From assembly GCF_025751535.1 (NCBI RefSeq), contig NZ_JAOWLC010000002.1:1-64000 (forward strand): a DNA stretch of 64,000 nucleotides. The letters run 5' to 3'. The position numbers and the translations under genes are program-made. The stretch comes from Lentibacter sp. XHP0401 (lineage in GTDB: Bacteria > Pseudomonadota > Alphaproteobacteria > Rhodobacterales > Rhodobacteraceae). Below the pieces are notes generated by a model, which searched no databases, had not been told where the DNA came from, and saw only the letters and a program-made list of their open reading frames with translations. Below, one piece after another: positions 9,371-18,897 of this stretch. Each line of letters begins with the position of its first letter. Positions within the stretch are counted from its first letter, which is position 1.

Positions 9371-10494
9371 CGCGCGCGCCAGTTGTCAAAGGGTGGTGTC
9401 CCGGCGCCTATCGGCCAATGATGGCAGAGGACGGGTTCGTGGTGCGCATACGTCCGCGTATGGGGCGCGTGAGTGCTGCGGAGGCGGCGGGACTTTGCAC
9501 TGCCTCGCTGGAGTATGGGTCGGGTTGCATTGATCTGACCAACCGCGCCAATCTGCAAATACGCGGCATAAGCGAGTCAGATCACGAGGCCGTTCTGGCG
9601 CGTTTAGGCGAGCTTGATCTGTTGGATAAAGACCCCGCAATGGAAAGCCGCCGCAACCTGTTGGTCGCCCCGTTTTGGACGCAGGGGGATACTGTAAGCA
9701 CACTGAGCGAAAGGCTCTTGGCGCATCTTGGTGATTTGCCGGCGCTGCCTGCAAAGGTGGGTTTTGCCCTTGATTGCAGTGATGCGGGGCCACTTTTGAC
9801 GCAAGACCCTGCCGACATCCGGATTGAGAAAGGCGAGGCCGGTCTGATCTTGCGGGCGGATGGCTGCACCAAGGGGCGGGCCGTGACGCAGGAGACAGCA
9901 ATTCCCGCCTTGATCGAAATGGCGCACTGGCTGGCGGATCATATCACTCCGCAGGCCCGTCGCATGGCCGCGGTTGTTGCGCAGGAGCATTTGCCAGACC
10001 AATGGGCCACGGAAAAGATGCGCGCACCGGCCCGCCGCCCGACTGTGGGTATGGTGCCGCTTGGGGCGCTGGTCGGTTTGCCATTCGGGCAGATTGACGC
10101 GAAAGCGCTTCTGGAAAGTCTTTCCGACGGAGTTCAGAGTTTGCGGCTGACGCCTTGGCGCGCCTTGGTGCTGGAAGGGGGGGCGATGTCCGGTGATGCA
10201 TCCTTTATCACAGACCCGCATGACCCATTGCTGCGGGTTGATGCCTGTGTCGGTGCGCCTTTGTGCGCCTCGGCTACTTCAGAAACTCGCGCGTTGGCGC
10301 GGCAACTAGCGCCCTTGATGCGCGGCAGTTTGCATGTGTCGGGCTGTGCCAAAGGCTGCGCCCGAGCACGGCCTGCCGATGTTGTGCTTATCGCGCAAGA
10401 AGGGACTTTTTCACTCGTGAAAGACGGCTGTGCAAACGACACGCCCGTTAGAACTGGGCTAAGCCCGACAGACCTTTTGACCGGAGAATTCTAG
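9367..10494 (+). CDS. cobG: Precorrin-3B synthase
   Basis: Oxygen-dependent enzyme that makes precorrin-3B from precorrin-3A, the step that defines the aerobic route. The 375 residues carry nitrite/sulfite-reductase-like repeats and a C-terminal [4Fe-4S] motif: C-x5-C in DACVGAPLCAS and C-x3-C in SGCAKGCARA. The frame is open from 9319, but ATG 9367 overlaps the cobN stop and gives the normal start (TRAPVVKGWCPGAYRPM). cobH starts 6 bp after its stop. Confidence 0.94.
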   Translation: MTRAPVVKGWCPGAYRPMMAEDGFVVRIRPRMGRVSAAEAAGLCTASLEYGSGCIDLTNRANLQIRGISESDHEAVLARLGELDLLDKDPAMESRRNLLVAPFWTQGDTVSTLSERLLAHLGDLPALPAKVGFALDCSDAGPLLTQDPADIRIEKGEAGLILRADGCTKGRAVTQETAIPALIEMAHWLADHITPQARRMAAVVAQEHLPDQWATEKMRAPARRPTVGMVPLGALVGLPFGQIDAKALLESLSDGVQSLRLTPWRALVLEGGAMSGDASFITDPHDPLLRVDACVGAPLCASATSETRALARQLAPLMRGSLHVSGCAKGCARARPADVVLIAQEGTFSLVKDGCANDTPVRTGLSPTDLLTGEF

Positions 10495-10500
10495 AGCCTG

Positions 10501-11130
10501 ATGCCTTATAGTTATGTCATGGATGGTGCGGCCATCTACAAGCAATCTTTCTCGATCATCCGCAGCGAAGCGGCGCTGGACGGTTTCACAGCCGAGGAGG
10601 AGCCGATTGTCGTGCGGATGATCCACGCCGCAGGTATGGTCGGGCTTGAGAAACATGTTCGAATGTCGCCTGATTTTGCGCCAGCTGCGCGTGCTGCATT
10701 AGCGGCTGGCGCGCCGATACTATGTGATGCGCATATGGTGTCCGAAGGTGTTACGCGCACACGCCTGCCTGCCGATAACGACGTCATCTGCACGCTGCGG
10801 GATGACGCCGTGCGCAAACTGGCCGCGCAGACGGGCAACACACGCTCGGCCGCCGCGCTGGAGCTGTGGCGTCCGAATTTGGATGGGGCGCTCGTGGCCA
10901 TTGGCAATGCGCCGACAGCCTTGTTTCATCTGCTCAACATGCTGGAAGACCCCGACTGCCCGCGTCCTGCAGCGATCATCGGCTGCCCTGTCGGCTTTGT
11001 CGGCGCGCGTGAGAGCAAAGACGCGCTTTGGGCGGACCAACCGGTGCCATGCTGCATCGTCGAGGGGCGGCTTGGTGGTAGTGCAATAACGGTCGCGGCG
11101 GTAAATGCCATCGCGAGTTACGCAGAATGA
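10501..11130 (+). CDS. cobH: Precorrin-8X methylmutase
   Basis: Moves the C11 methyl group to C12, turning precorrin-8X into hydrogenobyrinic acid. The 209-residue protein has the family start (YVMDGAAIYKQSFSIIRSEA), the proton-transfer His in RMIHAAGMVGLE near residue 42, and CDAHMVSEGV. Its stop overlaps the cobI start by four bases (ATGA). Confidence 0.96.
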   Translation: MPYSYVMDGAAIYKQSFSIIRSEAALDGFTAEEEPIVVRMIHAAGMVGLEKHVRMSPDFAPAARAALAAGAPILCDAHMVSEGVTRTRLPADNDVICTLRDDAVRKLAAQTGNTRSAAALELWRPNLDGALVAIGNAPTALFHLLNMLEDPDCPRPAAIIGCPVGFVGARESKDALWADQPVPCCIVEGRLGGSAITVAAVNAIASYAE

Positions 11131-11855
11131 GCGTGGGCACGATCCATGGCGTTGGCCTTGGCCCGGGGGACCCTGATCTGATGACCGTGCGCGCCCACCG
11201 CCTGCTGAGAGAGGCGCGGTATGTGGCCTATTTCCGCAAGGCCGGACGCACGGGCCAAGCGCGCAAAATCATCAAAGGGCTGCTGCGCGATGACGTTGTC
11301 GAATACCCGATGGAGTATCCTGTGACCACCGAGATCGCGCTGACGGACCCCGAGTATAACCGGCGATTGTCAGGGTTTTACGCTGACTGTGCCGCGCATT
11401 TGCTCAAGCTGGCCCAAAGCGGCAAGGATGTTGTTGTTGTCAGTGAGGGCGATCCGTTTTTTTACGGCTCTTTCATGCATATCTACGAGCGGGTGCGCGA
11501 CCAAGTGCCTGTGCAGGTGGTGCCTGCGGTGACAGGGATGTCGGCGGCGTGGAGTGCAACGGGCGAGCCCATAACATGGGGGGATGACATCCTCACCGTG
11601 CTGATGGCGACATTGAGTGAAGCAGAGCTGAGCAAACGGATGAAAAGCACGGATGCGCTTGTGGTTATGAAGATCGGCCGCAACATCGGCAAGGTTTGCG
11701 CGGCCCTTAAGGCAGCTGGCAAGTTTGACGATGCGTGGTTGGTCGAATATGCCAGCATGCCCGAGCAAACCGTGCAAAAGCTGTCGGCAGCTCAGGGCCG
11801 CGCGGTGCCGTATTTCTCGATCATTATTGTTCATGGACAGGGGCGCAGGCCATGA
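11127..11855 (+). CDS. cobI: Precorrin-2 C20-methyltransferase
   Basis: S-adenosylmethionine-dependent methylation of precorrin-2 at C20 to precorrin-3A. The 242-residue tetrapyrrole methylase has the N-terminal GVGLGPGDPDLMTVRA motif, the VVSEGDPFFYGSFMHI loop and VVPAVTGMSA. It overlaps cobH at its start and cobJ at its end by ATGA junctions, suggesting translational coupling. Confidence 0.95.
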   Translation: MSVGTIHGVGLGPGDPDLMTVRAHRLLREARYVAYFRKAGRTGQARKIIKGLLRDDVVEYPMEYPVTTEIALTDPEYNRRLSGFYADCAAHLLKLAQSGKDVVVVSEGDPFFYGSFMHIYERVRDQVPVQVVPAVTGMSAAWSATGEPITWGDDILTVLMATLSEAELSKRMKSTDALVVMKIGRNIGKVCAALKAAGKFDDAWLVEYASMPEQTVQKLSAAQGRAVPYFSIIIVHGQGRRP

Positions 11856-12604
11856 CGGGGTGGGTTCGCATTGTTGGTCTTGGGCCGGGTGCGCAGGACA
11901 TGGTCACAGCACAGGTGCAGGATGCGCTGGCGCAGGCGAGTGACGTGATTGGCTACATTCCCTATGTTGCGCGTGTTGCGCCCCGCGCGGGGCTTACATT
12001 GCACCCCAGCGACAACCGGGTTGAGCTTGACCGCGCGCGCCACGCGCTTGCACTGGCGGCGCAAGGGCGGCAGGTTGTGGTTGTCTCCTCCGGTGATCCG
12101 GGCGTTTTTGCAATGGCCTCGGCCGTGTTCGAGGCGCTTGAGGCAGGGCCGGAAAGCTGGCTTGCTCTGGATATCGAAGTGCAGCCGGGGATCACGGCTA
12201 TGCTTGCGGCGGCGGCGCGGGCCGGTGCGCCGCTGGGCCATGATTTCTGCGCCATCAACCTCAGTGACAATCTCAAACCGTGGAGTCTGATCGAAAAGCG
12301 GTTGCGGCTTGCTGTCGAGGCTGATTTCGCCATGGCCTTTTACAACCCGCGCTCGCGTTCACGCCCCGAGGGGTTCGTGCGGACATTGGAGATATTGCAA
12401 CAGGCCTGTAATGATGAACGGCCGGTTATATTTGCCCGCGCGGTGTCAACGCCTGACGAAGACATTCAGGTTGTGCCCTTGCCGCATGCAACCCCTGAAA
12501 TGGCTGACATGCGCACGGTTGTCATCGTCGGCGCGTCCAACACGCGGGTTATCCCGCGCGCGCTCGGGCCGATCGTCTATACGCCCCGCTCGGTGCTGTC
12601 ATGA
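11852..12604 (+). CDS. cobJ: Precorrin-3B C17-methyltransferase
   Basis: Methylates C17 and contracts the ring to give precorrin-4. The 250-residue protein has VGLGPGAQDMVTAQ, the DVIGYIPYV segment, VSSGDPGVFAMAS, PGITAMLAAAARAGAPLGHDFCAINLSD and FYNPRSRSR. ATG 11852 overlaps the cobI stop, and an earlier in-frame Met at 11735 is rejected. Its last 28 bp overlap the 3' end of cobK on the other strand. Confidence 0.95.
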   Translation: MTGWVRIVGLGPGAQDMVTAQVQDALAQASDVIGYIPYVARVAPRAGLTLHPSDNRVELDRARHALALAAQGRQVVVVSSGDPGVFAMASAVFEALEAGPESWLALDIEVQPGITAMLAAAARAGAPLGHDFCAINLSDNLKPWSLIEKRLRLAVEADFAMAFYNPRSRSRPEGFVRTLEILQQACNDERPVIFARAVSTPDEDIQVVPLPHATPEMADMRTVVIVGASNTRVIPRALGPIVYTPRSVLS

Positions 12605-13332
12605 CCCAGCCACTCCAGAACAGCGGCAACATCGAAAACCTCATGGCGCGGGGGCATGGCGGGCCTGTCGATCATCACAACAGGCAAACGCAGTTTGCGC
12701 GCCGCAAGCAGCTTGGCTTGCGCGCCCGTGCCGCCGGAGTTTTTGGAAACGACGCGAGTGATCTCATGCGTGCGCATCAACTCCAGATCGCCATCAACGG
12801 TAAAAGGCCCACGGTCTGTCACCACGGCATAATCCGCGAATGGCAAGGCGGCAGCCGGAGCATCAACAAGGCGCAGCAGATAGAAATGCTGGGGGTTCGG
12901 TGCGAACTCCTGAAGGTGCATGCGCCCGACAGCCAGCATGATCCGCTCGGCCGGGCCATCCAGCGCGCTGACGGCCGAGGCAATGTCTCGCACGGTTATC
13001 CAGTTATCGCCTGCGTTGGCACGCCAGGGCGCGCGCGTCAGGGCGATCAGCGGAATATTGGCCGCCTTGCTCGCCTGCGTTGCGTTCAAGCTCATTTGGG
13101 CGGCAAAGGGGTGCGTGGCGTCGATCAGATGTGTGATCTTGTGCTCGGTGATGTATCGGGCAAGCCCTTTGGCACCGCCAAAACCGCCGATGCGCCTGGC
13201 AAGCGGTTGCCTGATCGGGCGTGCCACGCGGCCCGCCAGCGAAAGCGTGCCTTCAAGGCCTGCCGCATCAAGCGCTTTGCACAAGGCCGTGGCCTCGGTT
13301 GTACCACCAAGGATCAAGGGGTTCGGGCGCAT
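12577..13332 (-). CDS. cobK: Precorrin-6A reductase, encoded antisense inside the cob operon
   Basis: Reduces the macrocycle of precorrin-6A with NADPH to precorrin-6B. The 251 residues start ILGGTTEATALCKAL and include IDATHPFAAQMSLNA, LAVGRMHLQEF, DRGPFTVDGD and SKNSGGTGAQAKL, all typical of CobK. The open frame continues upstream, but Met at 13332 with AAGGAG 8 bases before it decides the start. It is the only gene facing the other way between cobG and cobF, fully covered by readthrough from the cob operon, with its start overlapping that of cobL. Confidence 0.94.
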   Translation of the reverse strand: MRPNPLILGGTTEATALCKALDAAGLEGTLSLAGRVARPIRQPLARRIGGFGGAKGLARYITEHKITHLIDATHPFAAQMSLNATQASKAANIPLIALTRAPWRANAGDNWITVRDIASAVSALDGPAERIMLAVGRMHLQEFAPNPQHFYLLRLVDAPAAALPFADYAVVTDRGPFTVDGDLELMRTHEITRVVSKNSGGTGAQAKLLAARKLRLPVVMIDRPAMPPRHEVFDVAAVLEWLGHDSTERGV

Positions 13333-14530
13333 GGATAAATCTCCTTGGTTGAGCATCGTCGGTCTGAGCGAAAATGGCGCGGATGGATTGTGCTCTGCAA
13401 GCCTTAAAGCCTTGGAGCGCGCACAAATCGTTATGGGGGCTGCGCGCCATCTGGCTTTGTTGCCAAAGGTGGATGCCGAGAAAGTCGCGTGGCCTGTTCC
13501 GTTTTCCGATGGGATAGAGCAGCTACTGTCGTTTCGCGGCCAGCGCGTTGTCATGCTGGCCTCGGGGGATCCCTTCTGGTTTGGTGCGGGCACCAGCGTG
13601 TCGCGCCACCTGTCGCGCCATGAGTGGGTCGCGCTGCCAAATGTCTCAACCTTTGCGATGGCGGCCAACGCGATGGGCTGGCCTCTTGAAAAGACGCATT
13701 GTTTTGGCCTGCATGCTGCGCCTTTCACACGGCTGCGGCCGGTTTTGGCACGTGGTGCCCGCTTGATCGTGCTGTTGCGGGACGGGGCGGCGGTTGCCGG
13801 TATTGCGCAGTATCTGGCAGAGCAGGGCTGGGGCCAATCACATATTTCGGTTCTAGAGGCCTTGGGTGGCCCCCGGGCGCGGCGCAGTAACTTGCTTGCC
13901 GGCGATGACATCACCCAAGAGTTTACACACCCTGTTTGTGTTGCGATTGAAGTGGCGGGGCAGGGCGATGCAGTGCCACTCGCCGCAGGCCGACCAGACG
14001 CATTGTTTACCAGTGATGGCACCATGACAAAACGCCCGGTGCGCGCACTTACCCTTTCGGCACTGGCCCCGCGCCCGTTTCAACACCTTTGGGATATCGG
14101 CGGCGGCTCGGGTTCTATCGCGATCGAATGGCTGCTGAGTGATCCGAGCCTGAGCGCCACGACGATTGAGCCAAACCCCGAACGAGCGGCGCGGATTGTC
14201 GCGAATGCGGCGGACCTCGGGGTTGATCGGCTGAAACTGGTGCAAGGCCATGCGCCGCAAGCGCTGGAGCAACTGGCTTTGCCTGACACTGTGTTTATTG
14301 GTGGCGGCTTGTCGGCAGACCTGCTCGCCTGGCTTGAAGACGCCCTGCCAAAAGGCACGCGGCTGGTGGCCAATGCGGTGACATTGGAAAGCGAAGTTCT
14401 GCTGGTTCAGGCACAAGCGCGCTGCGGCGGCGATCTGATGCGCATTGAATTGTCGAGCGCATCCCCGCTGGGCTCGAAACACGGCTGGAAGGCGGGCTAC
14501 CCGATCGTGCAATGGAGTGTGACGTTATGA
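13331..14530 (+). CDS. cobL: Precorrin-6Y C5,15-methyltransferase (decarboxylating)
   Basis: A 399-residue fusion of CbiE-like and CbiT-like methylases that methylates C5 and C15 and removes the C12 acetate carboxyl, giving precorrin-8X. The N-terminal half has VMLASGDPFWFGAGTS and NVSTFAMAANAMGWPL. The C-terminal half has a class I methyltransferase signature WDIGGGSGSIAIEW and TTIEPNPERAARI. ATG 13331 shares two bases with the cobK start codon on the other strand. The end overlaps cobE by ATGA. Confidence 0.94.
   Translation: MDKSPWLSIVGLSENGADGLCSASLKALERAQIVMGAARHLALLPKVDAEKVAWPVPFSDGIEQLLSFRGQRVVMLASGDPFWFGAGTSVSRHLSRHEWVALPNVSTFAMAANAMGWPLEKTHCFGLHAAPFTRLRPVLARGARLIVLLRDGAAVAGIAQYLAEQGWGQSHISVLEALGGPRARRSNLLAGDDITQEFTHPVCVAIEVAGQGDAVPLAAGRPDALFTSDGTMTKRPVRALTLSALAPRPFQHLWDIGGGSGSIAIEWLLSDPSLSATTIEPNPERAARIVANAADLGVDRLKLVQGHAPQALEQLALPDTVFIGGGLSADLLAWLEDALPKGTRLVANAVTLESEVLLVQAQARCGGDLMRIELSSASPLGSKHGWKAGYPIVQWSVTL
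13341..13346 (-). promoter_or_regulatory. cobK ribosome binding site inside the cobL reading frame
   Basis: On the minus strand AAGGAG lies 8 bases before the cobK ATG at 13332. The same bases are within the first codons of cobL on the plus strand. The match decides the cobK start in a frame that is otherwise open much further upstream. Confidence 0.7.
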
Positions 14531-14877
14531 TTGTTGCAGGCTTCGGATTTCGCAAGGACGCGGCTGTTGATAGCCTGCGAGACGCGCTCGCCCGGTTTGA
14601 TGTGACGCCCGACAAGGTGGCGACGGTGGCCGCCAAAGCGGATGCCACCCCGTTTGTTGAACTGGGCCTGCCTATTGTTTCGGTATCAGCTTGCGCGTTG
14701 AAAGCCGCTGCTGTGCTGACGGGTTCGCCGGCCTCACTCAAACAATACGGAACCGGCAGTGTTGCGGAGGCTGCGGCCCTTGCCGCCGCTGGCCCCGGTG
14801 CGCGGCTCTTGGGCGCGCGCCAGATTTCCCACGACAGAATGGCAACATGCGCCATCGCAATTGGAGAGAAAAAATGA
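14527..14877 (+). CDS. cobE: CobE (CbiG C-terminal-like) cobalamin biosynthesis protein
   Basis: A 116-residue protein equal to the C-terminal domain of CbiG ([52 protein letters not shown]). CobE is needed for aerobic B12 synthesis in Pseudomonas denitrificans, but its exact step is not firmly known; binding or stabilising an intermediate is likely. It overlaps cobL and cobM by ATGA junctions. Confidence 0.88.
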   Translation: MIVAGFGFRKDAAVDSLRDALARFDVTPDKVATVAAKADATPFVELGLPIVSVSACALKAAAVLTGSPASLKQYGTGSVAEAAALAAAGPGARLLGARQISHDRMATCAIAIGEKK

Positions 14878-15668
14878 CCATCCATTTTATTGGTGCGGGC
14901 CCCGGTGCCGCGGACCTTCTGACATTGCGCGGGCGCGATATTATCGCAGCTTGCCCTGTTTGCCTTTATGCGGGGTCACTGGTTCCCGAGGCTATTCTGG
15001 AGCATTGCCCTAAGGGCGCGCAGGTGATCAACACCGCCGCACTGAGCCTTGATGGCATCATCGGCCATATGCAGAACGCGCATGAGGCAGGGCAGGATGT
15101 CGCGCGGCTTCATTCGGGTGATCTCTCTGTCTGGTCGGCGATGGGGGAACAGATGCGCCGCCTGCGGGGGCTAGATATTCCTGTATCGGTCACGCCGGGG
15201 GTGCCGTCCTTTGCTGCTGCCGCCGCCGCCTTGGGAGCCGAGCTGACGCTGCCGGGCTTGGCGCAATCGGTCGTGCTGACGCGCACGCCGGGGCGCGCGT
15301 CAAGCATGCCCGAGGGGGAAACGCTGGCAAACTTTGCCGCCACGGGTGCCACCCTCGCCATTCATTTGTCGGTGCAAAATATTTCGACTGTCACGGCGGC
15401 TCTGATGCCCGCCTACGGGGTGGAGTGTCCGGTGGCTGTCGTCTATCGCGCCAGCTGGCCTGATCAACAGATCATTCGCGGCACGCTGTCAGATATCGAG
15501 GCGCGTGTGGGCGCTGATATCACCCGAACTGCGCTGATCCTTGTAGGCCCGGCACTTGCAGGCGAGGGGTTTGACGAAAGCTGCCTCTATTCAGAAAACT
15601 ACGACCGGCGCTATCGTCCGCAAAGCGCCGATAGCCCTTGGGCAGGATGGAGCCATAACGATGATTGA
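14874..15668 (+). CDS. cobM: Precorrin-4 C11-methyltransferase
   Basis: SAM-dependent methylation of precorrin-4 at C11 to precorrin-5. The 264-residue tetrapyrrole methylase has [48 protein letters not shown] and [13 protein letters not shown]. The start is set by AGAGAA and the overlap with cobE. It overlaps cobB by 8 bp. Confidence 0.96.
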   Translation: MTIHFIGAGPGAADLLTLRGRDIIAACPVCLYAGSLVPEAILEHCPKGAQVINTAALSLDGIIGHMQNAHEAGQDVARLHSGDLSVWSAMGEQMRRLRGLDIPVSVTPGVPSFAAAAAALGAELTLPGLAQSVVLTRTPGRASSMPEGETLANFAATGATLAIHLSVQNISTVTAALMPAYGVECPVAVVYRASWPDQQIIRGTLSDIEARVGADITRTALILVGPALAGEGFDESCLYSENYDRRYRPQSADSPWAGWSHNDD

Positions 15669-17007
15669 CTTCAAGCATACACCGCCGGGCTTGCTGGTTT
15701 CGGCACCGTCCTCGGGCACGGGCAAAACCACGGTTATGCTGGGTTTGCTTCGAGCGCTATCCGAAGACGGCCTGGCAGTTCAGCCCTACAAATCAGGGCC
15801 GGACTATATTGATCCGGCCTTTCACCGCGCCGCCTGCGGGCGATCTTCGTTCAACCTCGATACATGGGCGATGGGGCCAAAACTGCTTGGTGAAGTTGCC
15901 GCAAAGTCTCAGGGTGCTGATATCTGTATCGCTGAAGGCTCGATGGGGCTTTATGACGGGGTGGCAACGGCCGGACAAAGCGGTTTCGGCAGCAGTGCCG
16001 AGGCTGCGATGCGGATGGGCTGGCCTGTCGTGCTTGTCGTAGATGTGAGCGGGCAGGCGCAATCTGCCGCCGCGGCGGCGCTAGGGTTCCGGATGTATAA
16101 CCCCGACGTGCCTTTTGCGGGAGTGATCCTCAATCGCGTCGCGTCACCGCGCCATGAGCGGCTTGCGAGCCTTGGAATGGAAAAGGCTGGCCTGACCGTC
16201 TTGGGGGTGTTGCCCCGGCGGGGTGATCTGACCCTGCCCGAGCGTCATCTGGGTTTAATTCAGGCAGTAGAACACCCTGATCTGGAGGCGGCGATTGTCG
16301 GTTATGCCGAGTTTCTACGCGCGCATGTCGATCTCGACGCCATCCGCGCTGCCGCGGCGTCCAAGCCGCAAGGGCCGCCTTCGGCAGCCGCAGCACCCCA
16401 TCTGCCCAAACCACCAGCCCAGCGTATTGCCCTTGCGCAGGATGCGGCGTTTTCTTTTGCCTATCCGCATGTGGTGGAAGGCTGGCGCGCTGCCGGTGCT
16501 GAAATTATGCCGTTTTCCCCCCTTGGAGATGAAGCGCCTGATGAGCGCGCTGATCTTGTCTGGTTGCCGGGGGGGTACCCTGAATTGCACGCAGGCCGGA
16601 TAGCATCCGCCGAGAGGTTTCGCGCGGGCCTTCTGAAACATGCGCAAACCCGCCCTGTGCATGGGGAGTGCGGCGGCTATATGGCGCTTGGCGCGGCACT
16701 GATTGACAAGGAAGGTAAATCGCACCGCATGGCGGGGCTGCTGGGCCTTGTGACCAGTTATGAAAAGCGCAAACTGCACTTGGGCTATCGCCGTGTCAGC
16801 CTGACGGCAGGCATGCCCGGTTTTGATGCAGGTGCGCGTCTGTTCGGGCACGAGTTTCATTACTCGACCATCCTTGAGCAGCCCGACGCGCCGCTGGCAG
16901 AAGTGACTGACGCTGATGGCAATCCTGTTGTCGAAACCGGCTCTCGTCGGGGCAAGACAACTGGCACGTTCTTTCACTTGATCACCGCAGAAGAAGCCAG
17001 CGCATGA
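15661..17007 (+). CDS. cobB: Hydrogenobyrinic acid a,c-diamide synthase
   Basis: Amidates the a and c carboxylates with glutamine and ATP just before cobalt insertion. The 448-residue protein has an N-terminal P-loop ([19 protein letters not shown]), [13 protein letters not shown] and EGSMGLYDG, and a C-terminal glutaminase domain with the nucleophile Cys in [11 protein letters not shown] and the His in GHEFHYS. The frame is open from 15556, but ATG 15661 gives the normal N-terminus. It overlaps cobA by ATGA. Confidence 0.95.
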   Translation: MIDFKHTPPGLLVSAPSSGTGKTTVMLGLLRALSEDGLAVQPYKSGPDYIDPAFHRAACGRSSFNLDTWAMGPKLLGEVAAKSQGADICIAEGSMGLYDGVATAGQSGFGSSAEAAMRMGWPVVLVVDVSGQAQSAAAAALGFRMYNPDVPFAGVILNRVASPRHERLASLGMEKAGLTVLGVLPRRGDLTLPERHLGLIQAVEHPDLEAAIVGYAEFLRAHVDLDAIRAAAASKPQGPPSAAAAPHLPKPPAQRIALAQDAAFSFAYPHVVEGWRAAGAEIMPFSPLGDEAPDERADLVWLPGGYPELHAGRIASAERFRAGLLKHAQTRPVHGECGGYMALGAALIDKEGKSHRMAGLLGLVTSYEKRKLHLGYRRVSLTAGMPGFDAGARLFGHEFHYSTILEQPDAPLAEVTDADGNPVVETGSRRGKTTGTFFHLITAEEASA

Positions 17008-17750
17008 CCGGATTTGTCAGTTTTGTCGGCTCCGGCCCCGGTGATCCGGAGCTTTTGACGCTAAAGGCGGTTGACCGACTGAAACACGCCGATGCCGTCT
17101 TGTTTGACGACCTCAGCGCAGGGCCGATTTTGGAATATGCGCGCGAGGGGGCAGACCTGATTGGCGTTGGCAAGCGGGCAGGGCGGGCCTCGCCGCGTCA
17201 GGATCATGTCAGCCGGCTATTGGTGGATTACGCAAAAATCGACCAGCGCGTTGTCAGGCTGAAATCGGGCGACAGCGGCATGTTTGGCCGGCTTGAGGAG
17301 GAGCTAGGCGCGCTGCGTGATGCGGGGATTCCTTATGAGATCATCCCCGGTGTTCCGTCTGCCGTTGCGGCCGCCGCGGCCATTGGTATTCCGCTGACCC
17401 GCCGCAATACGGCGCGACGGGTGCAGTTTGTCACCGGGCATGACGTGACAGGCAAATTGCCCGGAGATGTGAACTTGATTGCACTCTCTGACCCGACGGC
17501 CTCGACTGCGATCTTCATGGGCAAACGCACATTCCCCGAGCTGCTGGGCAAATTGCTGGCGCATGGATTGCCGGGCGATACACCCGCCATTCTGGCCGAG
17601 GATGTCAGCCGCCCCGAACAAAAGATCACCCGAGCGACTGTCAGCGTTCTGGCCGATAAGTTGTCTCGGGAGGTTGGCAATAGTGCCGGTCTTATCCTGT
17701 ATGGCCCACTCGCAGAGGCGGAGGGGAGGCTTGAGCCTGATGCCAACTGA
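17004..17750 (+). CDS. cobA: Uroporphyrinogen-III C-methyltransferase (SUMT)
   Basis: Methylates uroporphyrinogen III at C2 and C7 to precorrin-2, the entry to the corrin pathway. The 248-residue single-domain protein has FVGSGPGDPELLTLKAVD, VLFDDLS, GKRAGRASPRQ, RLKSGDSGMFGR and PGVPSAVAAAAAIGIPLTRR. It lacks the dehydrogenase/chelatase domain of CysG, so it is the CobA type. cobF overlaps its end by 11 bp. Confidence 0.95.
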   Translation: MTGFVSFVGSGPGDPELLTLKAVDRLKHADAVLFDDLSAGPILEYAREGADLIGVGKRAGRASPRQDHVSRLLVDYAKIDQRVVRLKSGDSGMFGRLEEELGALRDAGIPYEIIPGVPSAVAAAAAIGIPLTRRNTARRVQFVTGHDVTGKLPGDVNLIALSDPTASTAIFMGKRTFPELLGKLLAHGLPGDTPAILAEDVSRPEQKITRATVSVLADKLSREVGNSAGLILYGPLAEAEGRLEPDAN

Positions 17751-18507
17751 CACGAGTGCCATCTCAGATCTCTGGCTTGTGGGGATCGGAACAGGCAGCC
17801 CCGCCCATGTGACGCTGGAGGGCAGGCAGGCCCTGCGGGACGCGGCTGTGATTTTGGTGCCAAACAAGGGCGCAGGCAAGGATGATCTGGCGGCAATGCG
17901 CCATCGCATTCTCGCGGAGAGCGGCACAAAAGCGCAAGCTATCAGCTTTGATTACCCCCTGCGTGATGCGCGCCTGCCATATCAGGAGCGTGTCATGCTT
18001 TGGCACGACGAAATTGCCGCGCGCTGGCAAGCGGCTCTGGCAAGGGCGCACCGGAAAGGCCCTGTTGCGCTGCTGGTCTGGGGTGACCCGTCGCTCTATG
18101 ACAGCACCCTGCGCATCGCCAAGCGGTTGATGCCCGCGCCGCAGCTTCGTGTGGTGCCGGGGATCACAGCGATTCAGGCTTTGACGGCGGCACATGCGCT
18201 GCCGCTCAACACCATCAACGGCGCGGTGACAATCACCACGGGGCGGCGATTGCGGGATCACGGCTGGCCGGATGGGGCTGAAACACTGATTGTCATGCTG
18301 GATGCGAACAGTGAATTTCAGAGCATGCCAGCGAACACGCAAATATGGTGGGGCGCTTTTCTCGGAATGCCCGAACAGATTTTGGCCAAGGGCCGTGTTG
18401 GGGATGTCGCCGCGCAGATCGTCTCGATGCGCGAGAGCGCGCGCGCACGACACGGCTGGATCATGGACAGCTATCTGATGCGCGCGCCATTTATTGACAA
18501 TTCATGA
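17740..18507 (+). CDS. cobF: Precorrin-6A synthase (deacetylating), C1-methyltransferase
   Basis: Methylates C1 and removes the acetyl unit, turning precorrin-5 into precorrin-6A; this step is specific to the aerobic pathway. The 255 residues have LVGIGTGSPAHVTLEG, VLVPNKGAGKDDL, LLVWGDPSLYDSTLRI, VVPGITAIQALTAAH and NTINGAVTITTGRRL. ATG 17740 follows GGGAGG by about 12 bases; an upstream TTG is possible. It is the last gene of the operon that begins at riboswitch 1. Confidence 0.94.
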   Translation: MPTDTSAISDLWLVGIGTGSPAHVTLEGRQALRDAAVILVPNKGAGKDDLAAMRHRILAESGTKAQAISFDYPLRDARLPYQERVMLWHDEIAARWQAALARAHRKGPVALLVWGDPSLYDSTLRIAKRLMPAPQLRVVPGITAIQALTAAHALPLNTINGAVTITTGRRLRDHGWPDGAETLIVMLDANSEFQSMPANTQIWWGAFLGMPEQILAKGRVGDVAAQIVSMRESARARHGWIMDSYLMRAPFIDNS

Positions 18508-18564
18508 CAGGCCGCCCCGTGAACAGCGATTTTGCTATTGACGATTTGCGAGGCACTCTGTCAA

Positions 18565-18740
18565 ACAGGCCTCACTTGGTCCCGATCTATCGGGTGAAAA
18601 AGGGAATGTAGTGAGGCGCATATCGCGCCAAATCTGTAGCTGCCCCCGCAACTGTAAGCGACGAGCAAAGCCGATATGCCACTGGAGAAATCTGGGAAGG
18701 CAGGCCACGCAAAGACACGCAAGCCAGGAGACCTGCCAAG
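18565..18740 (+). promoter_or_regulatory. Cobalamin riboswitch 2, upstream of the cobalt transporter operon
   Basis: The aptamer contains TCGGGTGAAAAAGGGAA, the core GCTGCCCCCGCAACTGTAAGCG, CTGGGAAGGCAGG and the B12 box GCCAGGAGACCTGCC at 18723-18737. A hairpin CCCCG/CGGGG (18747-18762) follows at once and may be part of the expression platform. About 155 bp separate it from the first start codon. Confidence 0.93.
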
Positions 18741-18897
18741 CAAGCGCCCCGCGGAAACGGGGTGTATCCACTGGACGCCGGGGTGCGCGTTTGGCCGTGG
18801 TATTGCGCACCTCGCTCTGGTGTAACTCCCCGGTCTGATCTGTTCCCCGTCGTTCGAACGAAACGGCACGGGTGTTGTGCCTGAATAGGAACGATCA

